Assembly: GCA_021824145.1 (NCBI GenBank)
Contig: JAKALM010000014.1
Span: 20,496 to 84,495 of the forward strand
DNA length: 64,000 nt
Direction: 5' to 3'
Source of the DNA: Bacteroidota bacterium
GTDB lineage: Bacteria; Bacteroidota; Ignavibacteria; Ignavibacteriales; Ignavibacteriaceae
Part shown: positions 8,237 through 16,064 of the stretch, piece after piece
Layout: the number at the start of each line of letters is the position of its first letter
Numbering within the stretch: the first letter of the stretch is position 1
Made by a program: the position numbers and the translations under genes
The notes under the pieces: generated by a model
What the model was told of the DNA's origin: nothing
Seen by the model: only the letters and a program-made list of their open reading frames with translations
Database searches by the model: none

Positions 8237-8719
8237 ATGAGTGGTTCGCAAATTTTATTGGTTATGGGCGGTCTGGTTTTGTTTTCATTGTTAGCAATCA
8301 ATGTTAACAGATCAATAATTAATTCTGATATGCAAACAAGCAATTCAGAATATGTTGTAACCGCAACATCTTTGGGACAAAGTGTAATTAATAAGATAAG
8401 TACAAAAGCATTTGATCAGGGGACTGTTGGAAATCCTACATATAATGCTAATCTTTTAACTGCTGCAAACGCTTTGGGCCCTGAAGCCGGTGAAATTCCA
8501 TCAACCTATAATGATGTTGACGATTATAATAATTATACCGAAGCAGATTCTACCCCTCGTGCAGGCGTTTATAATATTTTAGTTACAGTAAATTATGTTG
8601 ATGACAACAATCCTAATACTATTCTATCCACAACATCCAGAACAAAAAGAATTCAAGTTGCAATATCAAATCAATTTATGAAGGATACTTTATTTATGTA
8701 TTCTTATAAAAGTTACTAG
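8237..8719 (+). CDS. Pseudopilin-like protein (PilV-like position)
   Basis: This 160-aa protein starts MSGSQILLVMGGLVLFSLL. It has a tiny leader ending in Gly3, then a hydrophobic helix to about residue 22, a polar helical continuation (about 24-60), and a small domain with Asn, Asp and Tyr-rich loops. That architecture fits a minor pilin or pseudopilin. It is the first gene after the sigma-54 promoter, and the stop at 8717-8719 is 18 bases before the next start. No recognisable enzyme motif is present and Glu5 is absent. No Shine-Dalgarno sequence is visible before the ATG. The PilV comparison is based on position and size only. Confidence 0.6.
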   Translation: MSGSQILLVMGGLVLFSLLAINVNRSIINSDMQTSNSEYVVTATSLGQSVINKISTKAFDQGTVGNPTYNANLLTAANALGPEAGEIPSTYNDVDDYNNYTEADSTPRAGVYNILVTVNYVDDNNPNTILSTTSRTKRIQVAISNQFMKDTLFMYSYKSY

Positions 8720-8737
8720 TTGAGCAAGAGGCTAATA

Positions 8738-9259
8738 ATGAATCAATCATTAGATTTAATTGGATCATATTTACTTGGCGGCATTGTTATTCTAGCTCTG
8801 GTTGGGTTAACATTAAGTTATAATACTAAATCTCAAGAAACGAAACTAAGTGAAATAGCACAATACTCGACAGAAGAAGTTGGAAAAATTATTGAGAGCG
8901 ATTTTGAAAAACTTGGGTATCGTGTCTCCGGCAATAAAATTATAAGTATTGACACTAGTTCAATAACATTTATGGCAGACTTAGACAATAATGGTACTGC
9001 AGATTCTGTAACTTATTCTACCAGCACGAAAAATAATAAATTATATTTAACCAGAAGAGTTGCAGGCACTCAAGCAACTTCATGGCAAATACCAGTAAAA
9101 CGTTTTTCAATTTCAGGAATTGATTCGAGCGGTGCTGCTACTTTCAATATTTTAAATATTAAAGGAGTTTCAGTTTCACTTACAACCAACAAAGAGAGCA
9201 GCGCTAAATATGAAATTGGCGCATTTTGGCAAAGAAAATTTTACCCTAAAAACTTATAG
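8738..9259 (+). CDS. Pseudopilin-like protein (PilW-like position)
   Basis: This 173-aa protein has an N-terminal hydrophobic segment (about residues 6-26, with LIGSYLLGGIVILALVGLTL) followed by a helical stretch with TEEVGKIIESDFEKLGYR. Minor pilins of the PilW/GspJ type have a comparable region after the membrane helix. The rest is predicted beta-rich, with a calcium-site-like DLDNNGTAD at about 88-96. I chose the ATG at 8738 because AAGAGG lies 6 bases before it; a TTG six codons upstream is also in frame. It lacks the Gly near the N-terminus found in its neighbours, so it may be anchored without cleavage. It sits in one operon with the flanking genes. Confidence 0.58.
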   Translation: MNQSLDLIGSYLLGGIVILALVGLTLSYNTKSQETKLSEIAQYSTEEVGKIIESDFEKLGYRVSGNKIISIDTSSITFMADLDNNGTADSVTYSTSTKNNKLYLTRRVAGTQATSWQIPVKRFSISGIDSSGAATFNILNIKGVSVSLTTNKESSAKYEIGAFWQRKFYPKNL

Positions 9260-9276
9260 AAGAATAATTATTTAAC

Positions 9277-10425
9277 ATGGGAAGAATGATTTTAATATTA
9301 ATTATTGGCGGAGGAATTCTGTTCACAATAACCACTTTGAACATGAACCAAAGCAATTCTTCTATGAGCAATAATTCAGTTCGGGCTCTTCAGGAAAAAG
9401 AAGCAAAAAATTATGCACAAAGCGGAATTGAGTTTGCAACCAAATATTTAGCTGACGATTCAACTTGGACGGGAACTACAAAACAATTAAATAATGGAAG
9501 CGTAATAATTACAGCTCAAAACACTTCAAGCCAATATTACAATGGGCCAAACGTTGGTTTAACAAGCGCAAGGCTGGTAACATCTATCGGCATCTATGGA
9601 ATAAAAACCGATACAGTTAGAGCTGTAATACAACTTCAAAATTCAAATGGACCAAAACTTCCTAGATTTATGAATTATGCTTCTGCCGCTGGGAATAATA
9701 TAAATTTAAGTGGGAATGACCAAATTATAGATGATAATAACTCTTCATGGAATTCCAACTGTCAAGCAAACGGAAATTTTTATATGGGCGGTTGGAATTT
9801 AATTAAAGGATTTGTAACCTACGCTGGAGAAATATCTGCTGATAAAAAATGGTCGCTTAACAATAATATTTTACCAAATCAAAACCCAAATAATTTACCA
9901 GCATATAGTCAAACCTCAAGCGTTGCTATTCCAACTTTTAATCCAGATGATTTCAAAAGCTTAGCAACAACTGTTTACAATGGCAGCCAAACAATCAGTG
10001 GAAATTTAGTTTTAGGATCTAAGACAAATCCCCAAATAATTTATGTCGGAGGAGATTTAACTTTAAGTGGTAATGTTACAGGTTACGGTGTTTTCATTGT
10101 TAAAGGAAATATCAACATAAAAGGGAATGTGACAATAAATTCACAAGATCCTTCTTGCAGTAATTTGGGTTTATATACTTCTGGAGATTTAAATACAAAT
10201 GGCGGTGTAGTTATCAATGCCCAAGTATATACTGGCGGCAATGCAAATTTAAACAGTAATTGTAATATCCGCGGAAGTGTGACATCATTTGGCTCCGTTA
10301 ATTTAAGTACAAATGTTAATATATATTATCGACCGGCAAATTCTTATTTAACTTCACCCTTTTGGACTGGCGATATTAATTTATCAACCACAACTAGACC
10401 TGTTGTAGTTTCTTATTTTGAATAG
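9277..10425 (+). CDS. PilX-like surface protein with Gly/Asn-rich beta-helix, copy 1
   Basis: This 382-aa protein begins MGRMILILIIGGGILFTIT, a two-residue leader plus hydrophobic helix. A segment with AKNYAQSGIEFATKYLAD follows, like the helix found in PilX/GspK-type minor pilins. The larger part (about 125-370) carries repeated short strands of the type xGNxxxxGN, suggesting a right-handed beta-helix such as those of polymer-forming or adhesin-like proteins. It is closely related along its whole length to the next gene, a tandem duplication. It contains few cysteines, in CQANG and CSN contexts. The role is probably a pilus-associated tip or adhesive subunit; this is inference. Confidence 0.6.
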   Translation: MGRMILILIIGGGILFTITTLNMNQSNSSMSNNSVRALQEKEAKNYAQSGIEFATKYLADDSTWTGTTKQLNNGSVIITAQNTSSQYYNGPNVGLTSARLVTSIGIYGIKTDTVRAVIQLQNSNGPKLPRFMNYASAAGNNINLSGNDQIIDDNNSSWNSNCQANGNFYMGGWNLIKGFVTYAGEISADKKWSLNNNILPNQNPNNLPAYSQTSSVAIPTFNPDDFKSLATTVYNGSQTISGNLVLGSKTNPQIIYVGGDLTLSGNVTGYGVFIVKGNINIKGNVTINSQDPSCSNLGLYTSGDLNTNGGVVINAQVYTGGNANLNSNCNIRGSVTSFGSVNLSTNVNIYYRPANSYLTSPFWTGDINLSTTTRPVVVSYFE

Positions 10426-10490
10426 AGTTTTAATTCTTATATGAATTTTTATATAAAATTTATTAAAGTTTTTTTTAGAGGATTTACATT

Positions 10491-11693
10491 ATGGGCAGAA
10501 TGCTTTTAATTTTGGTTTTGGGTGGCGGAATGCTGTTCTCAATTACAAACTTGAATATGAACCGCAGCAATTCTACTATGGCTAGCAATGCTGTAATCGA
10601 ATATCAAACTAAGGAAGCAAAAAATTTTGCCAAAAGCGGAATTGAATTTGCCGCAAGATATTTATCTGATGACTCAACCTGGACTGGAATAACAAAAAAT
10701 CTTAATGGAGGAAGCGTAATTATTTCTGCTCAAAACACTAATAGTCAATATTTTAATGGGCCTAATGTTGGTTTAACAAGTGCTCGTTTGGTAACGTCTA
10801 TTGGAATTTGTGGAAGCCAATCTGATACTATTCGTGCTGTTCTTCAACTTCCAAATCCAAATAACAGCAATCCTCCTCCTCCAGATTTTATGAATTATGC
10901 AATAGCAACCGGAAATAATTTAGCTTTAAATGGAAATGTTACCATTCAGGATGATTATAATCAGCAATCAAATAGCGAAAATGAAAAAGATGATAATAAT
11001 AGCAATTCTCATTGGAATGCGGATTGCCGCACTAATGGTAACTTTAGCATGAATGGAAATAATACTATAAATGGATTTGTTAGTTATTGCGGTACTGCAA
11101 CATCAAATCCAGCGTGGAGATTAAGTTCTAATATAATCCCAAATCAAAATCCAAATAATCAACCATCATGTAGTCAATCTTCTCCGTTAGATATTCCAAC
11201 CTTTAATGCAAAAAATTATATGAGTAAAGCTAATACTCAATATAGCGGCAATAAAACCTATAGCGGAAATATTTCATTAGGGACAAAAGATAATCCACAA
11301 GTAATTTATATTGATGGCAATTTAACAATAAACGGTAATGTTTCGGGTTATGGTGTGTTTGTTGTAAATGGAAATATTAACGTTAATGGCAATGTTAATT
11401 TAACAGCTAGCGATCCATCTGTAAGCAACATCGGATTTTATTCAACTGGAGATTTAAACGCAAATGGAAATGTTACTATTAGCGCACAAATTCTTGCCGG
11501 AGGAAATGTAAACTTAAACGGCAATTGTAAAATATATGGCAGTATTACAGCCGATGGAACAACAAATTTTAATGGCAATGAAAATATATATTATAAACCA
11601 GCCAATGGAAATTTAACAAAACAATTTTGGACAAGTAATTCGAATAGCAATTCTTCAACAACACGCCCAAGTATTTTGTCTTACTACGAATAA
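10491..11693 (+). CDS. PilX-like surface protein with Gly/Asn-rich beta-helix, copy 2
   Basis: This 400-aa paralogue of the preceding gene starts MGRMLLILVLGGGMLFSIT. It shares the helical SGIEFAARYLSDDSTWTG region and the NGNxxxNGN beta-helix-like repeats, which are more regular here. It differs by a low-complexity Asn/Asp/Ser-rich insertion at about residues 155-175. The nucleotide sequence of the two copies is still recognisably alike in the N-terminal half and at the 3' end, with substitutions mostly at third positions, so the duplication is old enough to have diverged but is under protein-level constraint. AGAGG lies 9 bases before the ATG. A hairpin terminator follows the stop. Confidence 0.6.
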   Translation: MGRMLLILVLGGGMLFSITNLNMNRSNSTMASNAVIEYQTKEAKNFAKSGIEFAARYLSDDSTWTGITKNLNGGSVIISAQNTNSQYFNGPNVGLTSARLVTSIGICGSQSDTIRAVLQLPNPNNSNPPPPDFMNYAIATGNNLALNGNVTIQDDYNQQSNSENEKDDNNSNSHWNADCRTNGNFSMNGNNTINGFVSYCGTATSNPAWRLSSNIIPNQNPNNQPSCSQSSPLDIPTFNAKNYMSKANTQYSGNKTYSGNISLGTKDNPQVIYIDGNLTINGNVSGYGVFVVNGNINVNGNVNLTASDPSVSNIGFYSTGDLNANGNVTISAQILAGGNVNLNGNCKIYGSITADGTTNFNGNENIYYKPANGNLTKQFWTSNSNSNSSTTRPSILSYYE

Positions 11694-11710
11694 AAATCAG
11701 TTTAAATTAA

Positions 11711-11737
11711 AAAAGCCGAGAACTTTGCCCGGCTTTT
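11711..11737. terminator. Bidirectional terminator between pilX-like gene and aspS
   Basis: AAAAGCCG and CGGCTTTT form the arms of a hairpin followed by GCTTTTT on the plus strand and preceded by an A-rich run, so it can act in both directions. It lies between two convergent genes, ending the pseudopilin operon (stop at 11693) and aspS (stop at 11762). Confidence 0.8.
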
Positions 11738-11761
11738 GCTTTTTAAATCTGTATTAATTCT

Positions 11762-13528
11762 TTAACGAATCTTGATATGCAATTCTTTTAATTGCGCCTC
11801 ATCCACAGTTGAAGGCGAATCATCCATTAACGATACTGCACTTGCTGTTTTTGGAAATGCAATTACATCTCTAATTGAATTTTCATTTGCAAAGATCATT
11901 GCCAATCTATCAAATCCAAAAGCAATACCTCCGTGAGGAGGTGCGCCGTACTTGAAAGCGTTCATTAAAAATCCAAATTTATGTTCTGCTTCTTCGTCAG
12001 AAATACCAAGTGCTTTAAACATTTTTGCTTGGAGATCTGCGTTATGAATTCTAATACTGCCACCAGCAATTTCACTCCCATTTAATACTAGATCATACGC
12101 CCTGGCTCTTACCTTTGATGGGTCTGATTCCATAAGCTCAATATCTTCTAATCTTGGCGACGTGAATGGATGGTGCATTGCATAGTATCTTTTTGTTTGT
12201 TCGTCCCATTCAAGCAATGGAAAATCAGTTACCCAAAGAAGTTTTGGTTCACTATCTGATTTAATTAAATTCAACCTTCTTGCCATTTCCAATCTTAAAG
12301 ATCCCATGATTGAAAGGGCTTTTAATTTAGAACCGGAAACAATAAAAATTAAATCTCCAGCTTTTGCATTCATAGAATTAATTAAGTTCTTCTTCTCATC
12401 TTCAGTTAAGAACTTAGCAATTGGCGCTTCTAAATCGTTATCCTTAACTCGCATCCAAATTAATCCGCCGGCACCGAGTTTTTTCACATAATCAGTAATA
12501 ACATCAAGCTGGTTTCTGGTATATTCACCACAGCCTGGTGCAAGCAAACCAGTTATTATTCCTTTATTATTAATATGATCTTGAAAAACCTTAAATGAAG
12601 TTTTTTCAAAAACATGATTAAGCGTTACCATCTCAAGGTCAAATCTTAAATCTGGTTTATCGCTGCCGTATTTTTCAAGAGCTTCATCAAATGTTAATCG
12701 CGGTAAGGGAGTTTTCAATTCTTTATTTAAAATTTCTTTAAAAAGAATTTTCATCAAACCCTCAACCATTTCAAAAATATTTTCTTGATCGATGAAAGAC
12801 ATTTCAACGTCAATCTGAGTAAATTCCGGCTGTCTATCGGCGCGCAAATCTTCATCGCGAAAACATTTTACAATTTGGAAATACCTATCTAATCCAGATA
12901 CCATTAGCAGCTGTTTATATTGCTGGGGCGATTGCGGAAGCGCATAAAATTTTCCTTTATGAAGACGGCTTGGAACTAAATAATCTCTTGCGCCTTCCGG
13001 AGTACTTTTCATAAGCACCGGAGTTTCAACTTCAACAAAATTATTTTGATCGAAATAACGCCTAACCAATTGATACATTTTGTGCCGCATCAAAATATTT
13101 TGCTGCATCTTTGGTCTTCTTAAATCGAGATAACGATACTTTAGCCTAACGTCTTCGCTTGTATCAATTTCATCTTTCACAGAAAACGGTGGAGTCTTGG
13201 CTTCATTTAAAATTACTAGCTTACTAACCATTACATCAATTTGGCCTGTAGCTAAAGAAGAATTTTCAGTTCCTTCTGGTCTTTTACGAACTTTTCCTTC
13301 TACTGAAATGACAAATTCACCTCGAAGATTACCAGCATTTTCATGAGCTTCTTTATTAAAATTAGGTTCAAAAACTACTTGGGTTATTCCGTAGCGATCA
13401 CGAAGATCAATAAAAATTAATCCTCCTAAATCGCGCCTTGTATCAACCCAGCCGTTTAAAATAACATTTTCGCCAATATTAACTTCCCTTAATTCACCAC
13501 ACGTATGCGTCCTAGATTTAAAAAACAT
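11762..13528 (-). CDS. aspS: Aspartyl-tRNA synthetase
   Basis: This class II synthetase (588 aa) charges tRNA-Asp. The N-terminal OB-fold anticodon-binding domain (about 1-105) contains RRDLGGLIFIDLRDR. The catalytic core has motif 2 (FRDEDLRADRQPEFTQID) and motif 3 (GIAFGFDRLAM), separated by the bacterial GAD insertion (about 290-400). Leu, not His, follows RRD in the anticodon domain; in bacterial AspRS this residue correlates with strict tRNA-Asp specificity, so mischarging of tRNA-Asn is unlikely. I start the gene at MFFKSRTHTC (ATG 13526-13528), with AGGAG 13 bases upstream. A longer reading frame would begin inside the -35-like region of the promoter at 13564-13594. Confidence 0.97.
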   Translation of the reverse strand: MFFKSRTHTCGELREVNIGENVILNGWVDTRRDLGGLIFIDLRDRYGITQVVFEPNFNKEAHENAGNLRGEFVISVEGKVRKRPEGTENSSLATGQIDVMVSKLVILNEAKTPPFSVKDEIDTSEDVRLKYRYLDLRRPKMQQNILMRHKMYQLVRRYFDQNNFVEVETPVLMKSTPEGARDYLVPSRLHKGKFYALPQSPQQYKQLLMVSGLDRYFQIVKCFRDEDLRADRQPEFTQIDVEMSFIDQENIFEMVEGLMKILFKEILNKELKTPLPRLTFDEALEKYGSDKPDLRFDLEMVTLNHVFEKTSFKVFQDHINNKGIITGLLAPGCGEYTRNQLDVITDYVKKLGAGGLIWMRVKDNDLEAPIAKFLTEDEKKNLINSMNAKAGDLIFIVSGSKLKALSIMGSLRLEMARRLNLIKSDSEPKLLWVTDFPLLEWDEQTKRYYAMHHPFTSPRLEDIELMESDPSKVRARAYDLVLNGSEIAGGSIRIHNADLQAKMFKALGISDEEAEHKFGFLMNAFKYGAPPHGGIAFGFDRLAMIFANENSIRDVIAFPKTASAVSLMDDSPSTVDEAQLKELHIKIR

Positions 13529-13563
13529 TTTTCTTTTCGAACTCCTAAAAAAAGATTGAGTTG

Positions 13564-13594
13564 CAAAAATAATTAAATAAGAAAGGGTAAACAA
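13564..13594 (-). promoter_or_regulatory. aspS promoter of Bacteroidota type
   Basis: On the minus strand TTG (13594-13592), exactly 20 bases, then TATTTTTG (13571-13564) match the Bacteroidota consensus TTG / TAnnTTTG. The start of transcription would fall near 13558, about 30 bases before the aspS ATG. The same 20-base spacing occurs at the promoters at 15176, 25153 and 29725. Confidence 0.65.
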
Positions 13595-13782
13595 ATTTAT
13601 TAATCAGATGAAAATCACTAAATACACGATGTAGATTACAACTTTTTTCAATTATTTTGATATTCATTAGATCCTATTAAAAAGGGTAAAAATTAATTCT
13701 TTCAAATAGAGTACTTTTTTTTACCGATTGAAGTATATAAGTTTATTTCCATTAAAAATTATTGTTAAGCAATAGGGAAAAA

Positions 13783-15087
13783 ATGAACACGATTGAATTA
13801 ATCAGAAAGAAACGAGATGGAGAATCTCTCAACGGAAATGAAATAGATTTTCTAATTTCATCGTACACAAAAAATAAAATTCCAGATTACCAATTTTCTG
13901 CTTTTTTAATGGCGGCATTTCTAAAAGGAATGAACAAGGATGAAACATCGGCTTTAACCAAAGCTATGCTTTACAGCGGAAAAGTAATCGATTTAAAATC
14001 AATTCCTGGTATTAAGATAGACAAGCATTCCACTGGCGGAGTTGGCGACAAAACATCTTTAATTCTTGCACCGATAGCTGCAGCCGCGGGCCTAAACGTC
14101 CCGATGATTTCCGGAAGGGGACTTGGGCATTCTGGTGGAACTCTCGATAAACTTGAATCAATTCCTGGTTTTAAAACTGATTTAAATTTAACCGAATATA
14201 AAAAAGTAATTAAAAAATGCGGCGCTGTTTTAATTGGACAAACAAAAGAAATTGCTCCGGCAGATAAATTAATTTATTCGCTCCGCGATGTTACTGCAAC
14301 AGTTGAATCAATACCGCTAATAACCGCCAGCATAATGAGTAAAAAACTAGCCGAAGGAATTGACGGACTTGTTTTGGATGTTAAAACCGGCAGCGGCGCC
14401 TTCATGAAAAATTTGAAAGATGCTGAAGCATTGGCTCAGTCGTTAATCAATACAGCAAAATCATTTGATAAAAAAGTTATCGCATTAATAACTGATATGA
14501 ACCAACCGCTCGGAAATTATATCGGAAACTGGCTGGAGATTTATGAATCAATTAAAGTTTTACAAGGCGAAGTGAAGGGAGATTTACTTGAACTTAGCAA
14601 AACTCTTTCTGGTGCAATGATATTTTTAGGCGGAAAAGCTTCTTCAATTGAAGAAGGAAAAGAAATTTCTCAAGAGTTGATAGATAATGGCAAAGCTTTC
14701 AAAAAGTTTTTGGAAATTGTAAAGCTTCAAGGCGGCAATATTAAATTGATGGAACATCCGGAAACGTATCCGAAATCAAAAGTAATTGAGAAAGTTATAA
14801 GTAAAGAAAATGGATATTTGAAATCAATCAACAATTTTGAAATTGGTATGGCGGCGCTTGAACTTGGAGCTGGAAGAAAAACCAAAGAAGATAAAATTGA
14901 TTTCAAAGCTGGAATTATTTTTAATAAGAAACTTGGCAACTTTGTAAAAAAAGGTGAAACTATTGCAGAACTTCACACTTCTTCTGAAACTAAATGTAAG
15001 AATGTAAAAGCAAATTTTTATAATTTTTTAGAATTTAGTAATCATAAAACTTCTCAACCAGAATTGATTAAAAAAATTATATATTGA
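13783..15087 (+). CDS. pdp: Pyrimidine-nucleoside / thymidine phosphorylase
   Basis: This 434-aa enzyme splits pyrimidine nucleosides with phosphate to free base and (deoxy)ribose-1-phosphate for salvage. It shows the family signature SGRGLGHSGGTLDKLESI, the phosphate-binding KHSTGGVGDKTSL, and KTGSGAFMK. The alpha, alpha/beta and C-terminal beta lobes give the usual family length. I chose ATG 13783 (MNTIELIRKKR); an in-frame TTG seven codons upstream is less likely. Sequence alone does not separate thymidine-specific DeoA from broader Pdp; the SGRGLGHSGGT form suits both. It is a single gene between aspS and the heme operon. Confidence 0.93.
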   Translation: MNTIELIRKKRDGESLNGNEIDFLISSYTKNKIPDYQFSAFLMAAFLKGMNKDETSALTKAMLYSGKVIDLKSIPGIKIDKHSTGGVGDKTSLILAPIAAAAGLNVPMISGRGLGHSGGTLDKLESIPGFKTDLNLTEYKKVIKKCGAVLIGQTKEIAPADKLIYSLRDVTATVESIPLITASIMSKKLAEGIDGLVLDVKTGSGAFMKNLKDAEALAQSLINTAKSFDKKVIALITDMNQPLGNYIGNWLEIYESIKVLQGEVKGDLLELSKTLSGAMIFLGGKASSIEEGKEISQELIDNGKAFKKFLEIVKLQGGNIKLMEHPETYPKSKVIEKVISKENGYLKSINNFEIGMAALELGAGRKTKEDKIDFKAGIIFNKKLGNFVKKGETIAELHTSSETKCKNVKANFYNFLEFSNHKTSQPELIKKIIY

Positions 15088-15152
15088 AAATGTTTTGATT
15101 TTAGTCAATATTATTAAGATTTGTAAATAATTTTAAGATCACCACAAAAAAA

Positions 15153-15169
15153 TTGACCGGCTGGTCTAA
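15153..15169. promoter_or_regulatory. TetR-type palindrome upstream of the heme operon
   Basis: TTGACCGGCTGGTCTAA contains the near-palindrome GACCGGCTGGTC (10 of 12 positions symmetric). It lies 6 bases upstream of the -33 TTG of the heme promoter. Size and form suit a TetR-family operator, and the operon encodes a TetR domain fused to HemD. Its pattern TTGAC-G-C--GTC-A recurs in the stronger palindrome at 25036-25051. Binding is inferred, not shown. Confidence 0.5.
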
Positions 15170-15175
15170 AATTTG

Positions 15176-15206
15176 TTGTTTTGGGACTATCGATTGGTTA
15201 TTTTTG
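15176..15206 (+). promoter_or_regulatory. Heme operon promoter of Bacteroidota type
   Basis: TTG (15176-15178), 20 bases, then TATTTTTG (15199-15206) fit the TTG / TAnnTTTG consensus. Transcription would start near 15212, about 22 bases before the first start codon at 15234, which has AAGGAATT as ribosome site. Confidence 0.65.
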
Positions 15207-15233
15207 CACTGATAAGTCAATTAAGGAATTTAA

Positions 15234-16058
15234 ATGAAAGCGGTAATAGATTTTTCAAACTACATAATTCCATTTTTATATCTTCTTACATTCGGATTTT
15301 ATTCTTACGATTTTATGAAGGGCGAGCAAAGGTTTGTAAATTCAAAACGGCTTTTTCTTTTTCTTACCTTAAGCTTTCATCTTTTTTATCTGATTATTCG
15401 TTCTATTCATTTTGATCATCCGCCAATAACAAACGTATTTGAGATTTTTACATTACTTGCATTCTCGGTTAGCTTTTCATATTTCATCTTGGAACTTCTT
15501 ACTGATATTAGAGGCACGGGTCCTTTCATTATAATTTTTTCAATTATCTTTCAAATTATCTCAACTTTTTATATTTCGGATATATATCAAGTGAAAGAAG
15601 TTTTACGAAGTCATTTGCTAGGCATTCATGTTTTTAATGCACTGCTTGGATATTCGGCAATTACAATTTCGGCAGTTTACGGATTTCTTTATTTAATTCT
15701 TTATAAAGATATTAAGCTTAATAAATTTGGATTAATTTTCGATCGCTTACCTAGCCTTGAAATTCTTGAGAAGATGAGTTTCTTTTCTGCAATTATCGGA
15801 TTTTTTCTATTAACAATTGCAATTATAATAGGAATTATCTGGCTGCCTAAAGCTTTCCCTAATTTTTCCTACGCCGATCCCAAATTAATTGGAACTGCAA
15901 TAGTTTGGATTCTTTACGGCATCGGAATTTCAACAAAACTTTTGGGTAAATGGCAAGGCAAAAAAGTTATTATGCTTTCAATTGTTGGATTTATTATCGC
16001 AATATGCTCTACCATTGTTTCAAATTTTTTAGCAAGAAGTTTTCATTCATTTTATTAA
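15234..16058 (+). CDS. HemX/CcsA-like cytochrome c assembly-family membrane protein
   Basis: This 274-aa protein has about eight hydrophobic segments and belongs to the CcsA/CcmC/HemX family. It starts with two helices (about 9-25 and 38-60), and later contains the His-bearing helix SHLLGIHVFNALLGYSA at about 125-140, as in heme-handling relatives. The full tryptophan-rich WWD motif of CcsA is not evident, which favours a HemX-like role. In Bacillus hemX lies next to hemA in the heme operon and its product lowers HemA level; here the gene is first in the operon and ends 6 bases before hemA. The function is therefore either heme transport or assembly, or control of glutamyl-tRNA reductase. The start ATG at 15234 has AAGGAA at a good distance. 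Confidence 0.8.
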   Translation: MKAVIDFSNYIIPFLYLLTFGFYSYDFMKGEQRFVNSKRLFLFLTLSFHLFYLIIRSIHFDHPPITNVFEIFTLLAFSVSFSYFILELLTDIRGTGPFIIIFSIIFQIISTFYISDIYQVKEVLRSHLLGIHVFNALLGYSAITISAVYGFLYLILYKDIKLNKFGLIFDRLPSLEILEKMSFFSAIIGFFLLTIAIIIGIIWLPKAFPNFSYADPKLIGTAIVWILYGIGISTKLLGKWQGKKVIMLSIVGFIIAICSTIVSNFLARSFHSFY

Positions 16059-16064
16059 GATCTT

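Noticed and set aside
10930..11600. Repeated AATGGAAAT-like DNA, CRISPR-like at first sight
   Set aside because: The repeats are irregular, in frame, and encode NGN strands of a continuous protein.
13529..13594. Longer aspS start adding 22 residues (MFTLSYL...)
   Set aside because: The extension is not like AspRS N-termini and its first codons coincide with a good promoter.
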